Assembly (NCBI GenBank): GCA_002749535.1
Contig: MZZL01000405.1
Location: forward strand, 1,358,033 to 1,388,545
From: Apophysomyces variabilis
Taxonomy: Eukaryota; Mucoromycota; Mucoromycetes; Mucorales; Mucoraceae
Reading direction: 5' to 3'
Length of the DNA: 30,513 bases
The notes beneath the pieces are model-generated. The model did not search any database, was not told the DNA's origin, and worked only from the letters and a program-made list of their open reading frames with translations. Below are positions 18,607-27,845 of the stretch, piece by piece. Position 1 is the stretch's first letter; every line of letters begins with the position of its first letter. A program made the position numbers and the translations under genes.

Positions 18607-21437
18607 TTACGAGGAAACCACATTCGTAGTGGCGATATCATTTTTAGCCGGACGGCAGAATTCTATGGGGCGACCTTGTCCGCGCCAAACCGAGTTTGCA
18701 ATGTAGAACATGTTTTTTGCCGAATTAATCTCCCGTTGCCATAGTGTACGGCAGTGTTTGCAAACTACTACACCATGGTGGGACACAGAATCGGATGTGG
18801 TGACTTTCTCCAGCCCTCTCTGAAGGCAGCTGTTGCACACCTATAGATAAACCATGAGGGTACATACGAAGCAAAAGACAACAAACCTGAGACGTGTAAA
18901 ATTCATCGACTGTTGTTGCAATCAATTCCCCTCTCCTTTCTCTTCTCTTTAGCATTTTCCAACAGGTGTTGACTAACGCAGCACGCTTGCCCTTTCTTAA
19001 CGCATGTCCACTCGCACCAAACATTGCAGATCCGAATACAATTAATGGTATTTTTTTGCTTGCTTGAAATGCCTTTGGATGCCATTTCTTTGTGCCTGGG
19101 TGCGGTTTATTTTGCGTTGATCTGATTCCAGACTCTTGTGGCCTAGGTTAGAAGATTTCGTTAATATCACTTATTTCAGTACTTTGCACTTAGTCTCTGA
19201 CCCTGATCGCCATTGCAGCTTCTCTTGTTCTCGCCGTTTCAGAGTCTTTCTCTTCTTCTTTCGTCTATTCTTTCGAGTCTTTCTTCGCCGCTGCTTGCAG
19301 TACTTTTTTCCACCGTTGACTAACACATTAACGAGCTCTTCACGAGCACGTTGTACTCCTTGGTAATTGTGGAAACGCTTCTCAGCCATGCCGGGCCCGT
19401 AAAAAGCTGTCAATACTGGAAAATTCTGGGCGAAGCACTCCACCAACTGATGATGTTGCTCTGATGATGCTGTTTTACAACTCTCTAAACCAGTCTCGAT
19501 ACGAGTGATACCCGCCGCATCCTTTTGTTTTTGGAGTTGCTTCGCTCTCCGCGTAGAGCCAGTCATGGCATAATACTCTTTTGTCGACACACGGCGTACT
19601 TAATGCTTCTGTGAGCCACTACCATCTGCAGCTGTGTATATTTGATTCAAACCCGGATCCACGGCCCACGGTTCGAACCACTGCTCGACTTCATCAACGG
19701 TAAAGTCCTCGAGGTCAATTTCCGTTGCCGGCAACCTTTCCTTTTGTTTTCTTGCGAAAACTAGACTTACTGCAAATCCATCAGAAAGAATTCTGCATGC
19801 GAAACGATGATTTCCATTCCCGGTAAAATCTCCCAAGCTGTACGTATATATTAACACAGAGTGAGTGTTTGAAATTAAAGGTAACTATCGCTATTTCCCA
19901 TACTTATTAAATCCGAAACGAGTAAGATCAAGCGCTTCAAAAAATACTCGTGGATATTCGCTCGGCTGTGTTGATTCTCGAATGGATAACAGACTTGCCA
20001 AAAGTTTGGCGTTTATTGAAACAAAACGCCACTTGCAACTTGGTTTTGGTGGAATGGAGAAAAGACGAGGCAGAGTTGTATCACTAGAACTTTTTTCGGA
20101 AGCAGCAACAATCTCATGCTCTTCTTCATAGGAAGACAGGATGTATTTTAACGTTGGAATATAAGCGCCAGGCGATGCCGATATGGCTTGCTGCGTTGCA
20201 GGCTTAGGCGTCAGTGCCTCTAAATCATCACGAATCTTATCGACAATAGCCACTAAAGGCAAATCCGGTTCAATCAGATTAGGCCATTGAGGTGATCCAC
20301 CAGCGATGCGTTCGAAGGCATATTCCCATGCAATATTTTGTATCTCAGTTTTATTCATACTCTATATATGATGAAACTTAGTTCACATATACCAAAACAC
20401 GATACATGCCGGAAACGCTACTGACAGCTTATGTTCAACAAATGAACGCACACGAGGTTCGAAATTTTCGACTATATTGTTTGAATAGCATGTGGCCAGC
20501 AATACACAAGCTTCTGACAATACATCAGATGATCTTAGTTGTGTGTTGGGCGTTTGTTGCATCTGAGGGTGCTTGTCACGAAATTCTCTCCACGAGCTGC
20601 TAAGATCTGTTGGCATTTTATCGTTTTTAGTTGTCATTGACTTGTTGAGCACAAGTTGCGTGACCGAATAGAAGAAATTTTGAGTGAAACAGATGGGTGG
20701 GATTACTTGATGATCAAGTATATACTGGTTGACAAACAGTTGAGTTCTTGCAATCACCTCTCTCGTATATCGTGAAAGCTCTTGAACTTTTCTTTGAAGC
20801 TGATCTCGATGTGCTTCAACGACAACGGAATGTAGAGGAGCTTTTCGAGTGAATGTTTCGAAACCTTTCCAGAGTTGATCTTCTAATATCTCCTCGGTCG
20901 ACTTAGTGTGTCGCAGGCAACTCTTCGCTCGGGTACTTCTGTGTTCAGTGGAACCACATGCAGGGCATGGATTTGCTATAAAGGCCGTATTACTGGAACT
21001 TGCTTGCTTACTCGCTTGACCCGTTTTCTTTGCTTTTTTGAGCGCCACACTCTGAACTTCTGGCTGGCGCGTCCGCTTAGTACCAGCTATTGGGCATACT
21101 TTAAGCGTCGTACTCTATATAGCAATGTGCATTGCAAACATTTGACTTCTCTCATTGGACACAGTTTCGACTTCATGCTTTGATACCCCCAGAGTCCACA
21201 AGAGTTACACTGAGACTGATTTGCTGAGATTGGTTGCTGTCAGTTAACTTTCTTTTATGAGGATGTGTACGTACCTTTTTTTAACCTTTCCTCCTCTTGT
21301 AGCTGCTTCTGTAATTCCATATCAGCGGCTTTTTTCTCCTTTTTCTTCTGGATGTAGTCTTTGCCTGTCAAGGCGGTCAGAGACAACATGAAAAAAGACC
21401 AGATAAGCGAACGCGTATAAAACGCAAAATCATCCAT
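18607..21437 (-). CDS. Fanzor-type RNA-guided endonuclease homologue (TnpB relative), 7 exons, one in-frame stop
   Basis: Exons 21437-21275, 21223-21114, 21075-20401, 20361-19904, 19837-19183, 19132-18887 and 18840-18607 join in phase to 846 positions, with introns of 38-66 nt. The 20401/20361 junction is the least certain. Two Cys/His knuckles come first (CNSCG at 60-64 with C76; CPACGSTEH at 128-136 with C144), then a long helical recognition region. RuvC-I is WAVDPGLNQIYTAADG (Asp529), followed by RRVSTKEYY. The strand PLIVFGSAMFG (716-726) has no Glu at the usual RuvC-II site; instead Glu764 lies 43 residues on in VDEFYTSQ, as described for Fanzors. The zinc ribbon is CNSC (771-774) with CKHC (796-799). 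RuvC-III reads LWQREINSAKNM, with Glu806 where Asp is usual, then GRPIEF. TAA at 19602-19600 (position 548) interrupts exon 5. Fanzors cut DNA guided by an omega-RNA; this copy may be inactive. Confidence 0.72.
19600..19602 (-). other. In-frame TAA inside the Fanzor exon 5
   Basis: The stop splits SGSQKH from VRRVSTKEYY. Both sides keep the same frame, and both belong to the conserved block just after RuvC-I, so this is a nonsense change or a base error rather than a splice boundary. A GTACGC follows it directly, but using that as a donor would remove conserved residues. Confidence 0.75.
21276..21437 (-). other. First exon with membrane segment, possibly a separate host exon
   Basis: The only ATG that opens the Fanzor model lies here. 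The exon encodes MDDFAFYTRSLIWSFFMLSL with a hydrophobic segment, followed by a Lys/Glu-rich helix (KKKEKKAADMELQKQLQEEE). It joins in phase (GTACGT donor, CTCAG acceptor, 51-nt intron) to the first zinc-knuckle exon. A membrane anchor is unexpected on a nuclease. It could be a captured first exon of a small membrane-protein gene into which the Fanzor element inserted. Confidence 0.4.
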
Positions 21438-21439
21438 GA

Positions 21440-21771
21440 TAGATTCAACCGTAAAAGAAGAAATAACAAGGAAGAAAAGATGATAACGCTCAGGTGTACT
21501 AATATTAAACCATTTTTTTATCCTTGTAATGACAACATTTATCTTACAGGACAGTGTAAACTAACAGTCGCCCACAAGACAGGTTTCACATAAAATTAGC
21601 AGATTATCATTGATCTTACCCAACGTTAAAGTCAGATAAGGAACGATTTGCCAATCCACACGTTCATGATAGTTGTCTGTATAATACCGCGCCTTGCATT
21701 AAAAGCTCTGGATCATCTTCATATATTATTTTCATCCATCATTTTTGCTACAGTACGTTACAATTTGTTGA
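21440..21771. other. Gap upstream of the Fanzor start
   Basis: No gene was recognised. It should hold the promoter for the minus-strand gene starting at 21437. No TATA or other motif is clear enough to call. Confidence 0.35.
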
Positions 21772-21819
21772 ATGTGCAATCGCAATACTTCTATAAGCGT
21801 GCTTGCAAGCGACTCGCAA

Positions 21820-21904
21820 CAAAATTTTCGAAGGGCAATTAAAGTTCGAATTTGCAAGAATAAACGCGGTGCATACCGGAATTACACTGACGAACAGTTA
21901 GCTA
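21820..21904 (+). pseudogene. Transposase HTH relic
   Basis: The frame reads RAIKVRICKNKRGAYRNYTD and EQLA, then runs straight into the foldback element. RGAYRxYT-x-x-Q matches the start of the HTH in the Tc1/mariner transposase at 26-27.5 kb (RGAYRKYTPQQIEKLF). I take it as a small remnant of that transposase family. Beyond the foldback element, from about 22190, the frame IQLEKRLCFIGL may be its continuation, but this is weak. Confidence 0.4.
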
Positions 21905-22182
21905 TGTGTTCTTTTAGTGGAGGCCGTAGGCCGATCACTTCACACCATTATCCGAGGATAGTGGATCCAGAAATTGTGTGACCATCTTTCCTTATTTATT
22001 CGAAAAAAAATAAAACCATATGATGCTAAAGGAATAACTGTATCATCTGAAAGGAGAGAATGAGTGAAGAAAGAAAAGAAAGGAAAAAGAAAAAGGGGGG
22101 AGGGAAGGGACAATCTCTGGATCCACTATCCTCGGATAATGGTGTGAAGTGATCGGCATACAGCCTCCACTAAAAGAACACA
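21905..22182. mobile_element. Foldback / MITE-like element with 73-bp terminal inverted repeats
   Basis: Arms 21905-21977 and 22110-22182 are reverse complements with about 3 mismatches in 73. The outer ends read TGTGTTCTTTTAGTGGAGGC. The 132-bp core is purine-rich on one side (GAAAGAAAAGAAAGG) and has no open frame. Both arms read CSFSGG...PITSHHYPRIVDPE in one frame, so the repeat may derive from coding DNA. No clear target-site duplication was seen (TA on the left, AT on the right). Confidence 0.75.
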
Positions 22183-23206
22183 ATGCCTTGTTATGATCCA
22201 ATTGGAAAAAAGATTGTGCTTTATTGGGCTTCCTCTGAAAAGTCATAACGTTTTCATTCATTTTTAGTATTAGCCTTCTTGACTCTTTCGTTCATATGCA
22301 TGCAATTTCGATTCTCTGTTAACATAATCTTGACTGTGCAACTTAGGAAAGGAGTCCATATACTTTAGAGCAATAAAGTTGTACACTGGTTGTCTCAAAG
22401 CTGCATCTTATCAAGCAATCGGCACCATTTGCTACGTTTACCCCAGAAAGAAATACCTCGTACCTACCCCTAGGTTTCAAGGAAACGGATCGACTTTCCA
22501 ATTTCATATGAATAACAAAACATGATTTTGCCAACAGATAATGTTCTTATTGCTTCATAAATTGATTCACGCTATCAATTATAATGACGTTAGATTTGAT
22601 CTTTCAGAGTCATTGACTTTGTCAACGTACGAGCAACTACTGGTCAACCAGACGAATCCATATCTAGTAGAAGTCATTGTTCGAACGACATCTCCGGTTC
22701 GACGGAACTTGAGACATCGAATGACAACAATTTCCCTAGCCGCGCGACTAACCCAACGTTTATGCGTCATAACATGACGCGTCCCTTCATTGATATTACG
22801 ACGTGTTGTCCCTTTTCATCCTTTCTTTTGGCATTATCTTTTACTGCAGTTTCGATCAAGTGATCTATTGATAGCTTTGTCGTCCAATGTATGACAAAAG
22901 CACATGGTAAGTGAAAGCGGAGAGACATGAGAAGCTTATCTCACCGCATGATTCCAGTATGCCAGATCAATCTTCCATTATGAAATCAGAAGAATACAGA
23001 ATGACATGCTGGACTCTCAACAGAAGGTATTTTCTACTACTACAAAAATTATCATTTATTAACACTATTTCTTTCAGAAAAAGCACAGAACTATAAACAA
23101 AAAGTACGCACAAGGCATCTTTCAAGAGAAGCACTTGGTGAAACAAGGTACGACAAGATTGAATGTTGTTATTATTATGCAGCCATCTAATCTCAGGGCA
23201 CTATAG
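22183..23206. other. Gap with unassigned coding-like exons
   Basis: A 78-codon frame at 22541-22777 (+) reads VRFDLSESLTLSTYEQLLVN and then PYLVEVIVRTTSPVRRN. It looks coding but matches no family I know. Between 22905 and 23145 there are splice-like signals (GTATTT donor with TTTCAG acceptor, then a GTACGA donor) around short open stretches such as YKQKVRTRHLSREALGETR. They may belong to the 5' part of the gene at 24 kb, but no complete model could be built. Confidence 0.3.
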
Positions 23207-23581
23207 CTCTTGGACAACATATCACGAATGCCTTTCATTGTACACTCTGTTCTGGTCAATTGCAGCAAGTATTCGTCTCCGGCAGCAAGGACAACATACA
23301 CTTCCGGACATTCAAGACAACCTGAAACATTGGGTGATTTCGGACAGATGAAATCCAACAAACGGTAAGACAACAAACCAGACAAAATGCTATCATGATT
23401 CTTAACTTTAATTCTTTTGTAGTCTAACGGCGCAGGCAAGCAAAACATTCTCCACTGGTAGGGTGGGTGGGCTTTTCGTGCCGGACGACATATTCCCGGA
23501 CTTCTTGTTCCTTGGGGCCATGCCCATCATGGATTTGGTGCGCCGTGGGCGCCCACCCGGGTGCTGGGATACCCTTCGGGG
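23207..23581 (+). other. Two candidate upstream exons, one with a GC-rich insert
   Basis: Exon 23207-23364 (ending before GTAAGA) and exon 23423-23581 (acceptor TTTTGTAG, donor GTAAGA) join in phase. They end in phase 2, the phase required by the exon starting at 24004. The second reads LTAQASKTFSTGRVGGLFVP and then DDIFPDFLFLGAMPIMDLV. Bases 23457-23583 are strikingly GC-rich compared with all around. GGGTGGGC near the left end is mirrored by GCCCACCC near 23550. The insert could be coding or a small GC-rich repeat. Confidence 0.3.
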
Positions 23582-24003
23582 GTAAGAAGAAGGTATCAAT
23601 CACACCACTCCCATTTACTAACCATGAATTATATTTCACGCTACTCGAACGAATATTGCGTCCACTGGAGGATCAAGTTGATGTAAGTAAAATGTACTGC
23701 CTGCATAAATCATTCGCTAATGACGCATATTGTCTTATCCTTTAGCGCAAACTTGGTCTTTCATCGACTGTGGTAGCAAGAGAAAAAGAAATGAAAAAGA
23801 TGCAAACAGTAAAATACTGTGAGACTGGAATATGGCTTTATTCTCGATACCACTCTCTTATTCATATTTTTTCTACATTATCTCAGCTATCATGATGTGA
23901 CTTTTAATAATGTCAATCATTAGTCTTATCTCTCTATAAGTATACTGTGAAGTTAAATCTTGAGTGGCGGGAGTTGAAGTATTCAATATTTATATCGTTG
24001 CAG

Positions 24004-25093
24004 AAAACAGCTGACCTTGTATCGACCTGGGACAGCGGATCGTAGCTTGATAGAATGCATACAACACTACGCGTCCCATTTATCGCTCACTGGAGCGCTC
24101 ACAGTGCTAGAGCAAAGTTATATTGATGCGATTGCGAAATTCCAATCTGAACAGGCTCTGCACAATCTGTGGCTGGAAATGTGCCAAGATTGGAGGCCTG
24201 AGCCAGGACTTCGATACATCCGAAGTGCTGTCTGTACTAGGTAAGTGTGGCTTGTTTCTCAGTGTATTTGATCGAAGTTTTAAACTTGACCGTAGGATAA
24301 ATTTATGGGAATCAAAAAAGCTTGACAGGAAAAAACATAAAGAAGATTGGTATCGAATCAAGGTTATGTCCAATCTGTGGGACTGTGCGTTTCTTTATGA
24401 ACCAGAGTTTGAGTCGCTTAGGTAAGGTAATATAATCTAGGAAGCAAGATCCGTTTACCATTTGGACAGATCTGAATGCAAACCAGCAGGTATCGGCGGC
24501 GATTATCGCGTGGACTTCATTTTCCGGCATAACGCCGATTCCAGTAATGCCACTGATTGGATACTTGGGGAGGAAAAGCCCGCTTCAGCGTCAAAGGGAG
24601 AGGTACTGAACGATGTCCGGAAGTGCGAAGCAATGCGCGAACTGACGCTGGAGCTCTGGCAAAAGCAGTGTGGTCAACAGAAGGCAGTCTTGCTTGAGAA
24701 ATACCTGGAGGCAGTTTCCGTGCAATGGCGCGGTACTTACGGAACAATCTATGGTGCAAAAATAATATTTGTACCACGCAATCAAGCTACGCTCCCTGTA
24801 TATATTCATTATCACAAAGCTACGATAAACATAGTGGGTAGTAGCCATCCGCAAAAGTTTGAGCTCTTGGCAGAATGCATTCAAACTGTTCTGGCTGTTA
24901 AGGTATCTTGTGATATCTATTTATTGATTCATCATCTGACTCTTAATAGAGAGAAGCCATTCTTCGGCAAAAGCAGTTCATACTTCTAGCAAATACAGCC
25001 TGTGCTGACAGCGACATTGCCTTGAGCGACTTGGGAGAAAAAATAGCAGATGAGACAAAGGCTTATGAAGAAATGTATTGTCGAGCTGTTTAA
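24004..25093 (+). CDS. Multi-exon protein with PD-(D/E)XK-like core, 5' end unresolved
   Basis: Four exons join cleanly: 24004-24240, 24296-24421, 24470-24902 and 24950-25093 (stop TAA). Introns are 55, 48 and 47 nt, all GT-AG with consistent phase, giving about 316 residues. Exon 1 is helical (LIECIQHYASHLSL, ALHNLWLEMCQDW). Exon 3 holds GDYRVDFIFRH and, 18 residues after the Asp, GEEKP: a D-x18-E-x-K arrangement like the metal site of PD-(D/E)XK nucleases. A Glu-rich helix (CEAMRELTLELWQ) and paired strands (YGAKIIFV, PVYIHYH) follow. I recall unnamed proteins of this build being numerous in Mucoromycota, unverified here. No ATG is near the first exon, so upstream exons must exist; those at 23207-23581 fit by phase but leave a 422-nt intron. 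Nuclease activity is inference. Confidence 0.6.
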
Positions 25094-25640
25094 TACACAA
25101 AACATATAGTGAGACTAACATCATCAGGATTGTACGTGCGAATGTATGATTTTCGCAACCGCTTCTAATTAAATAATTAAACAAAGCATTCCTGTCATGT
25201 ACATGAATTATCACAATATATTTGATTCTGTAAGAACTTTAAACATTGACTATGCTGAACCAACTGATAAAAAAAATACGTTTAGCGAAGACTATCTGAA
25301 TTAATCTGATTTAATGAGCATAGGGCAAACAGAACTGGAAGGGTAACTCGAACTTGGATGTCGGCCGCGTTAATGTTCTTGCTTAGCAGATCATTGTAAC
25401 TGGCGTTGATTCGGAGCAGCTTGTGCATGTGATCTTATTGCGGATTCATCTGTGCTGACAATCTTATTCCATTTCCATTCACAATCCTCAGAGCATATTG
25501 TGGTGATAGCTTGGGAGACAATACACCTACTCCTACAAAAGGTTACCATGGCGACTGTAGACAAAAAAGAAAGGTACTTTACCTATCAAACCTAACTACG
25601 GCTTATCTGACCTTAAGCTAAACCAACGCATTGGTTTTTA
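25094..25640. other. Intergenic, nothing recognised
   Basis: AT-rich sequence without a supported frame, RNA or repeat. Confidence 0.45.
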
Positions 25641-25800
25641 GGGTGGACAGGCAGCACGCAGCGTCCATCCCACTGGTGTCAAAAGACAGTTGCAGCAACC
25701 CCAAAAAGTTTGGATTTACATCGCTATTGCGAAGCCAGGGCGGACAGGCAGCACGCAGCGTCTATCCCACTGGTGTCAAAAGACAGTTGCAGCAACCCAG
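25641..25800. repeat. Tandem duplication, about 62-bp unit at 97-bp spacing
   Basis: GGACAGGCAGCACGCAGCGT and the following 40 or so bases (to CAGTTGCAGCAACCC) occur at 25641-25702 and again at 25738-25800, with two or three differences. The intervening 35 bases are unique. The unit is richer in GC than its surroundings and has no frame that continues outside it. Confidence 0.8.
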
Positions 25801-26127
25801 AGCCTCACGATGTATAAAACCAAAGTTCCAATGCTGGAAAAGCTCAAAGACATGAAAAACGGAGGGAGCCAAGAAAAATGTTTTTCGATGACGCAAAAGA
25901 ATCTGTGACTCTGCATGATTATCCAATGGCAAGCCGTTTTAAAAATGCTTACGCAGACCAACACGTGGACCCAGAAATTTTGCCGCCGAGAGAGCAAATG
26001 TTGTCCGCTGAGAGGACAAACAAGATCTCTTGCAAATGATAAGAGATACAAGATTGCCTTCAGCTTTCAGTGTATAATATGATTTTCTATGACATTTGGC
26101 CAGGTTTACTTTTTGATAAACCATATT
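25801..26127. other. Left flank of the transposase gene
   Basis: No gene was recognised. The terminal inverted repeat of the Tc1/mariner element should lie here or slightly further left; I compared it by eye with 27560-27840 and found no convincing pair. Confidence 0.35.
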
Positions 26128-27547
26128 TCAGAGATTTATTTCTTCGTTCTTACAACGAGGAAAGAAAGATATCGCATGTTCAATCCAGGCGTGACAGTCT
26201 GATCTAGTCACCTTGTTCACTGAGTCGCAGATTCGATCCGTAAGTCGATCATCCGCCTTCAGTGTATTTCTCCTAACTCCCGCTTTTACCTTCGCCCAGA
26301 ACTCCTCAATAGGATTTAAAAATGGAGAATAAGGAGGTAAGTATAGACACCTGTACCCTCTACTCTCGATCAGATCGCGAACTCTCCCTGGGGTATGTAT
26401 TGGCGCATTGTCCATCACGATATAATGACCTTTCATATCATGTTTATCCAACACGTCCATTACATTCGCTATATAAGACAGAAAGTGTTCCGTTCGTGTA
26501 CCAATCCTACCGTTGACTGTCTTCGCTTCTTTTCCATTAAGCTTTCTCTTTTTGGACACAGATGCAGCCTGAGGCTTCCTCAAAGATATATCTATCACTC
26601 CAGCCTCAGATATGGCACCTAATATAGTAATCGTTACTCCCCTTCCAGTTGGTACAGTGCCTTTAGCTGGTGTTCCTCTCAAAGAACGACCGAAATTTCT
26701 TTGGGTATGCAAATTGAAACCAGCTTCATCGATAAAGACACAGTTTTTAGTGAAGTCCAAGTCTTGCATCTTTTCCCACTCTTCAACTTTCTCCTTTCGT
26801 AAAGCTATCACCCGGTCAGAATTCCTTGCTGCAGGAAGCTTTTCCAACTTCTTCAAAGTTATACGGCATTTATTGACCAAATATCTATGCAATGCTGATT
26901 CTGAGATAGTCAAGTCTTCAAATGCTTCACAAAGTCTTTTCTTTATATCAACCAGGATAGAAGTCGGATTTTTATCAAGGTAATCTACAAGAAACTGAGA
27001 GTGAGCTTCAGTAGCTTACCATAACATCTAGTACGGGGCTTCCTCTGAACACCAGGTAGACGTCTTTCTTCATCCCGATTGTACGTTTTGATATAATGTT
27101 GAGCAGTTCGGACATTTATACCCGTGATAAGCGCTGCTTCCTTTGCTGTTTGTCCTTCTTCAATCACCAAATCAAACAGCTTTTCTATTTGCTGTGGAGT
27201 ATATTTTCTATATGCGCCTCTCGCTCTAGCTTTAGCCGCCACCTGTTCATGCTCACACTGTACACATGGTCTGTTTGGAAAGTGAACAAGGCTTGCCAAG
27301 CTTTCCTCTCTAGCGTCATCAACAAATAATGCGGCATCTGCCAATGTACGCATACGCACAAAAGCATCGTTTACATGACTATTTCTTTCCCGCCATCCTT
27401 CATCTAAAGTAGCTGCATATGAAGAGACAATCCTGCCCACTCACTTTGTTCATCATCCTCAGACATGTCAGCATCAAATGAGGTAACATCATTTACATTT
27501 ATTGGAGTATCTTCAGCCTCCATGTAGTCACATAGGTCATTCATCAT
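26128..27547 (-). pseudogene. Tc1/mariner-type DDE transposase with broken frames
   Basis: From ATG 27547 the protein starts with an acidic leader (SEDDEQ). Next comes a helix-turn-helix (RGAYRKYTPQQIEKLFDLV, then GQTAKEAALITGINVRTAQ). The catalytic DDE domain holds FIDEAGFNLHTQ, YIVMDNAPIHTP and LPPYSPFLNPIEEFW, with 34 residues between the second Asp and the Glu (DD34E). It would cut and paste DNA at terminal inverted repeats. The frame changes twice. Near 27445-27404 a GTGAGT...TTTAG stretch of 32-41 nt could be a short intron. Near 26980 the sequence TTCTTGTAGATTAC interrupts KLLKLTLSFL and DYLDKNPTS, which together look like one conserved stretch, so a one-base loss is likelier than a 35-nt intron. 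The DDE exon itself (26128-26913) is intact. Confidence 0.75.
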
Positions 27548-27776
27548 TAAAGGAGAAAAAGGTGAGCTTTGTTACCAAACCCAGCGTGCCCTTTTTATAA
27601 CAACAGAGGATAGATCCTTTCTTGGCGAACAGCGGCGTTTATATGGCGCAAAATTCATCTCCAGACAGCGCAAATGTATTCTTAACGTTCGTTCCTACGC
27701 TAAGTCCGGTTGCCTCCGCTTCGACTCCAGATGTGGTACAATCCCCCAAAACCGCGCTTTATTCGTAGAAAAAATC

Positions 27777-27784
27777 TATATAAT
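27777..27784 (+). promoter_or_regulatory. TATA-like box of the DIRS element
   Basis: TATATAAT lies 62 bases before the ORF1 start codon. It probably drives the element's transcript. Confidence 0.4.
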
Positions 27785-27845
27785 AAAAAAACTTTCCATC
27801 TACTGAAACTCATATCTTTCAAAGCCGCGCATTCGTGGTCAAACT

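Noticed and set aside
19660..19680. GGTTCGAACC, like a tRNA T-loop
   Set aside because: It lies inside the Fanzor coding sequence (QWFEPW), and no cloverleaf can be formed around it.
25801..27840. Terminal inverted repeats of the Tc1/mariner element
   Set aside because: Both flanks share only short words such as AATTTTG and GCGCAAATG. No aligned inverted pair with a TA duplication was found by eye.
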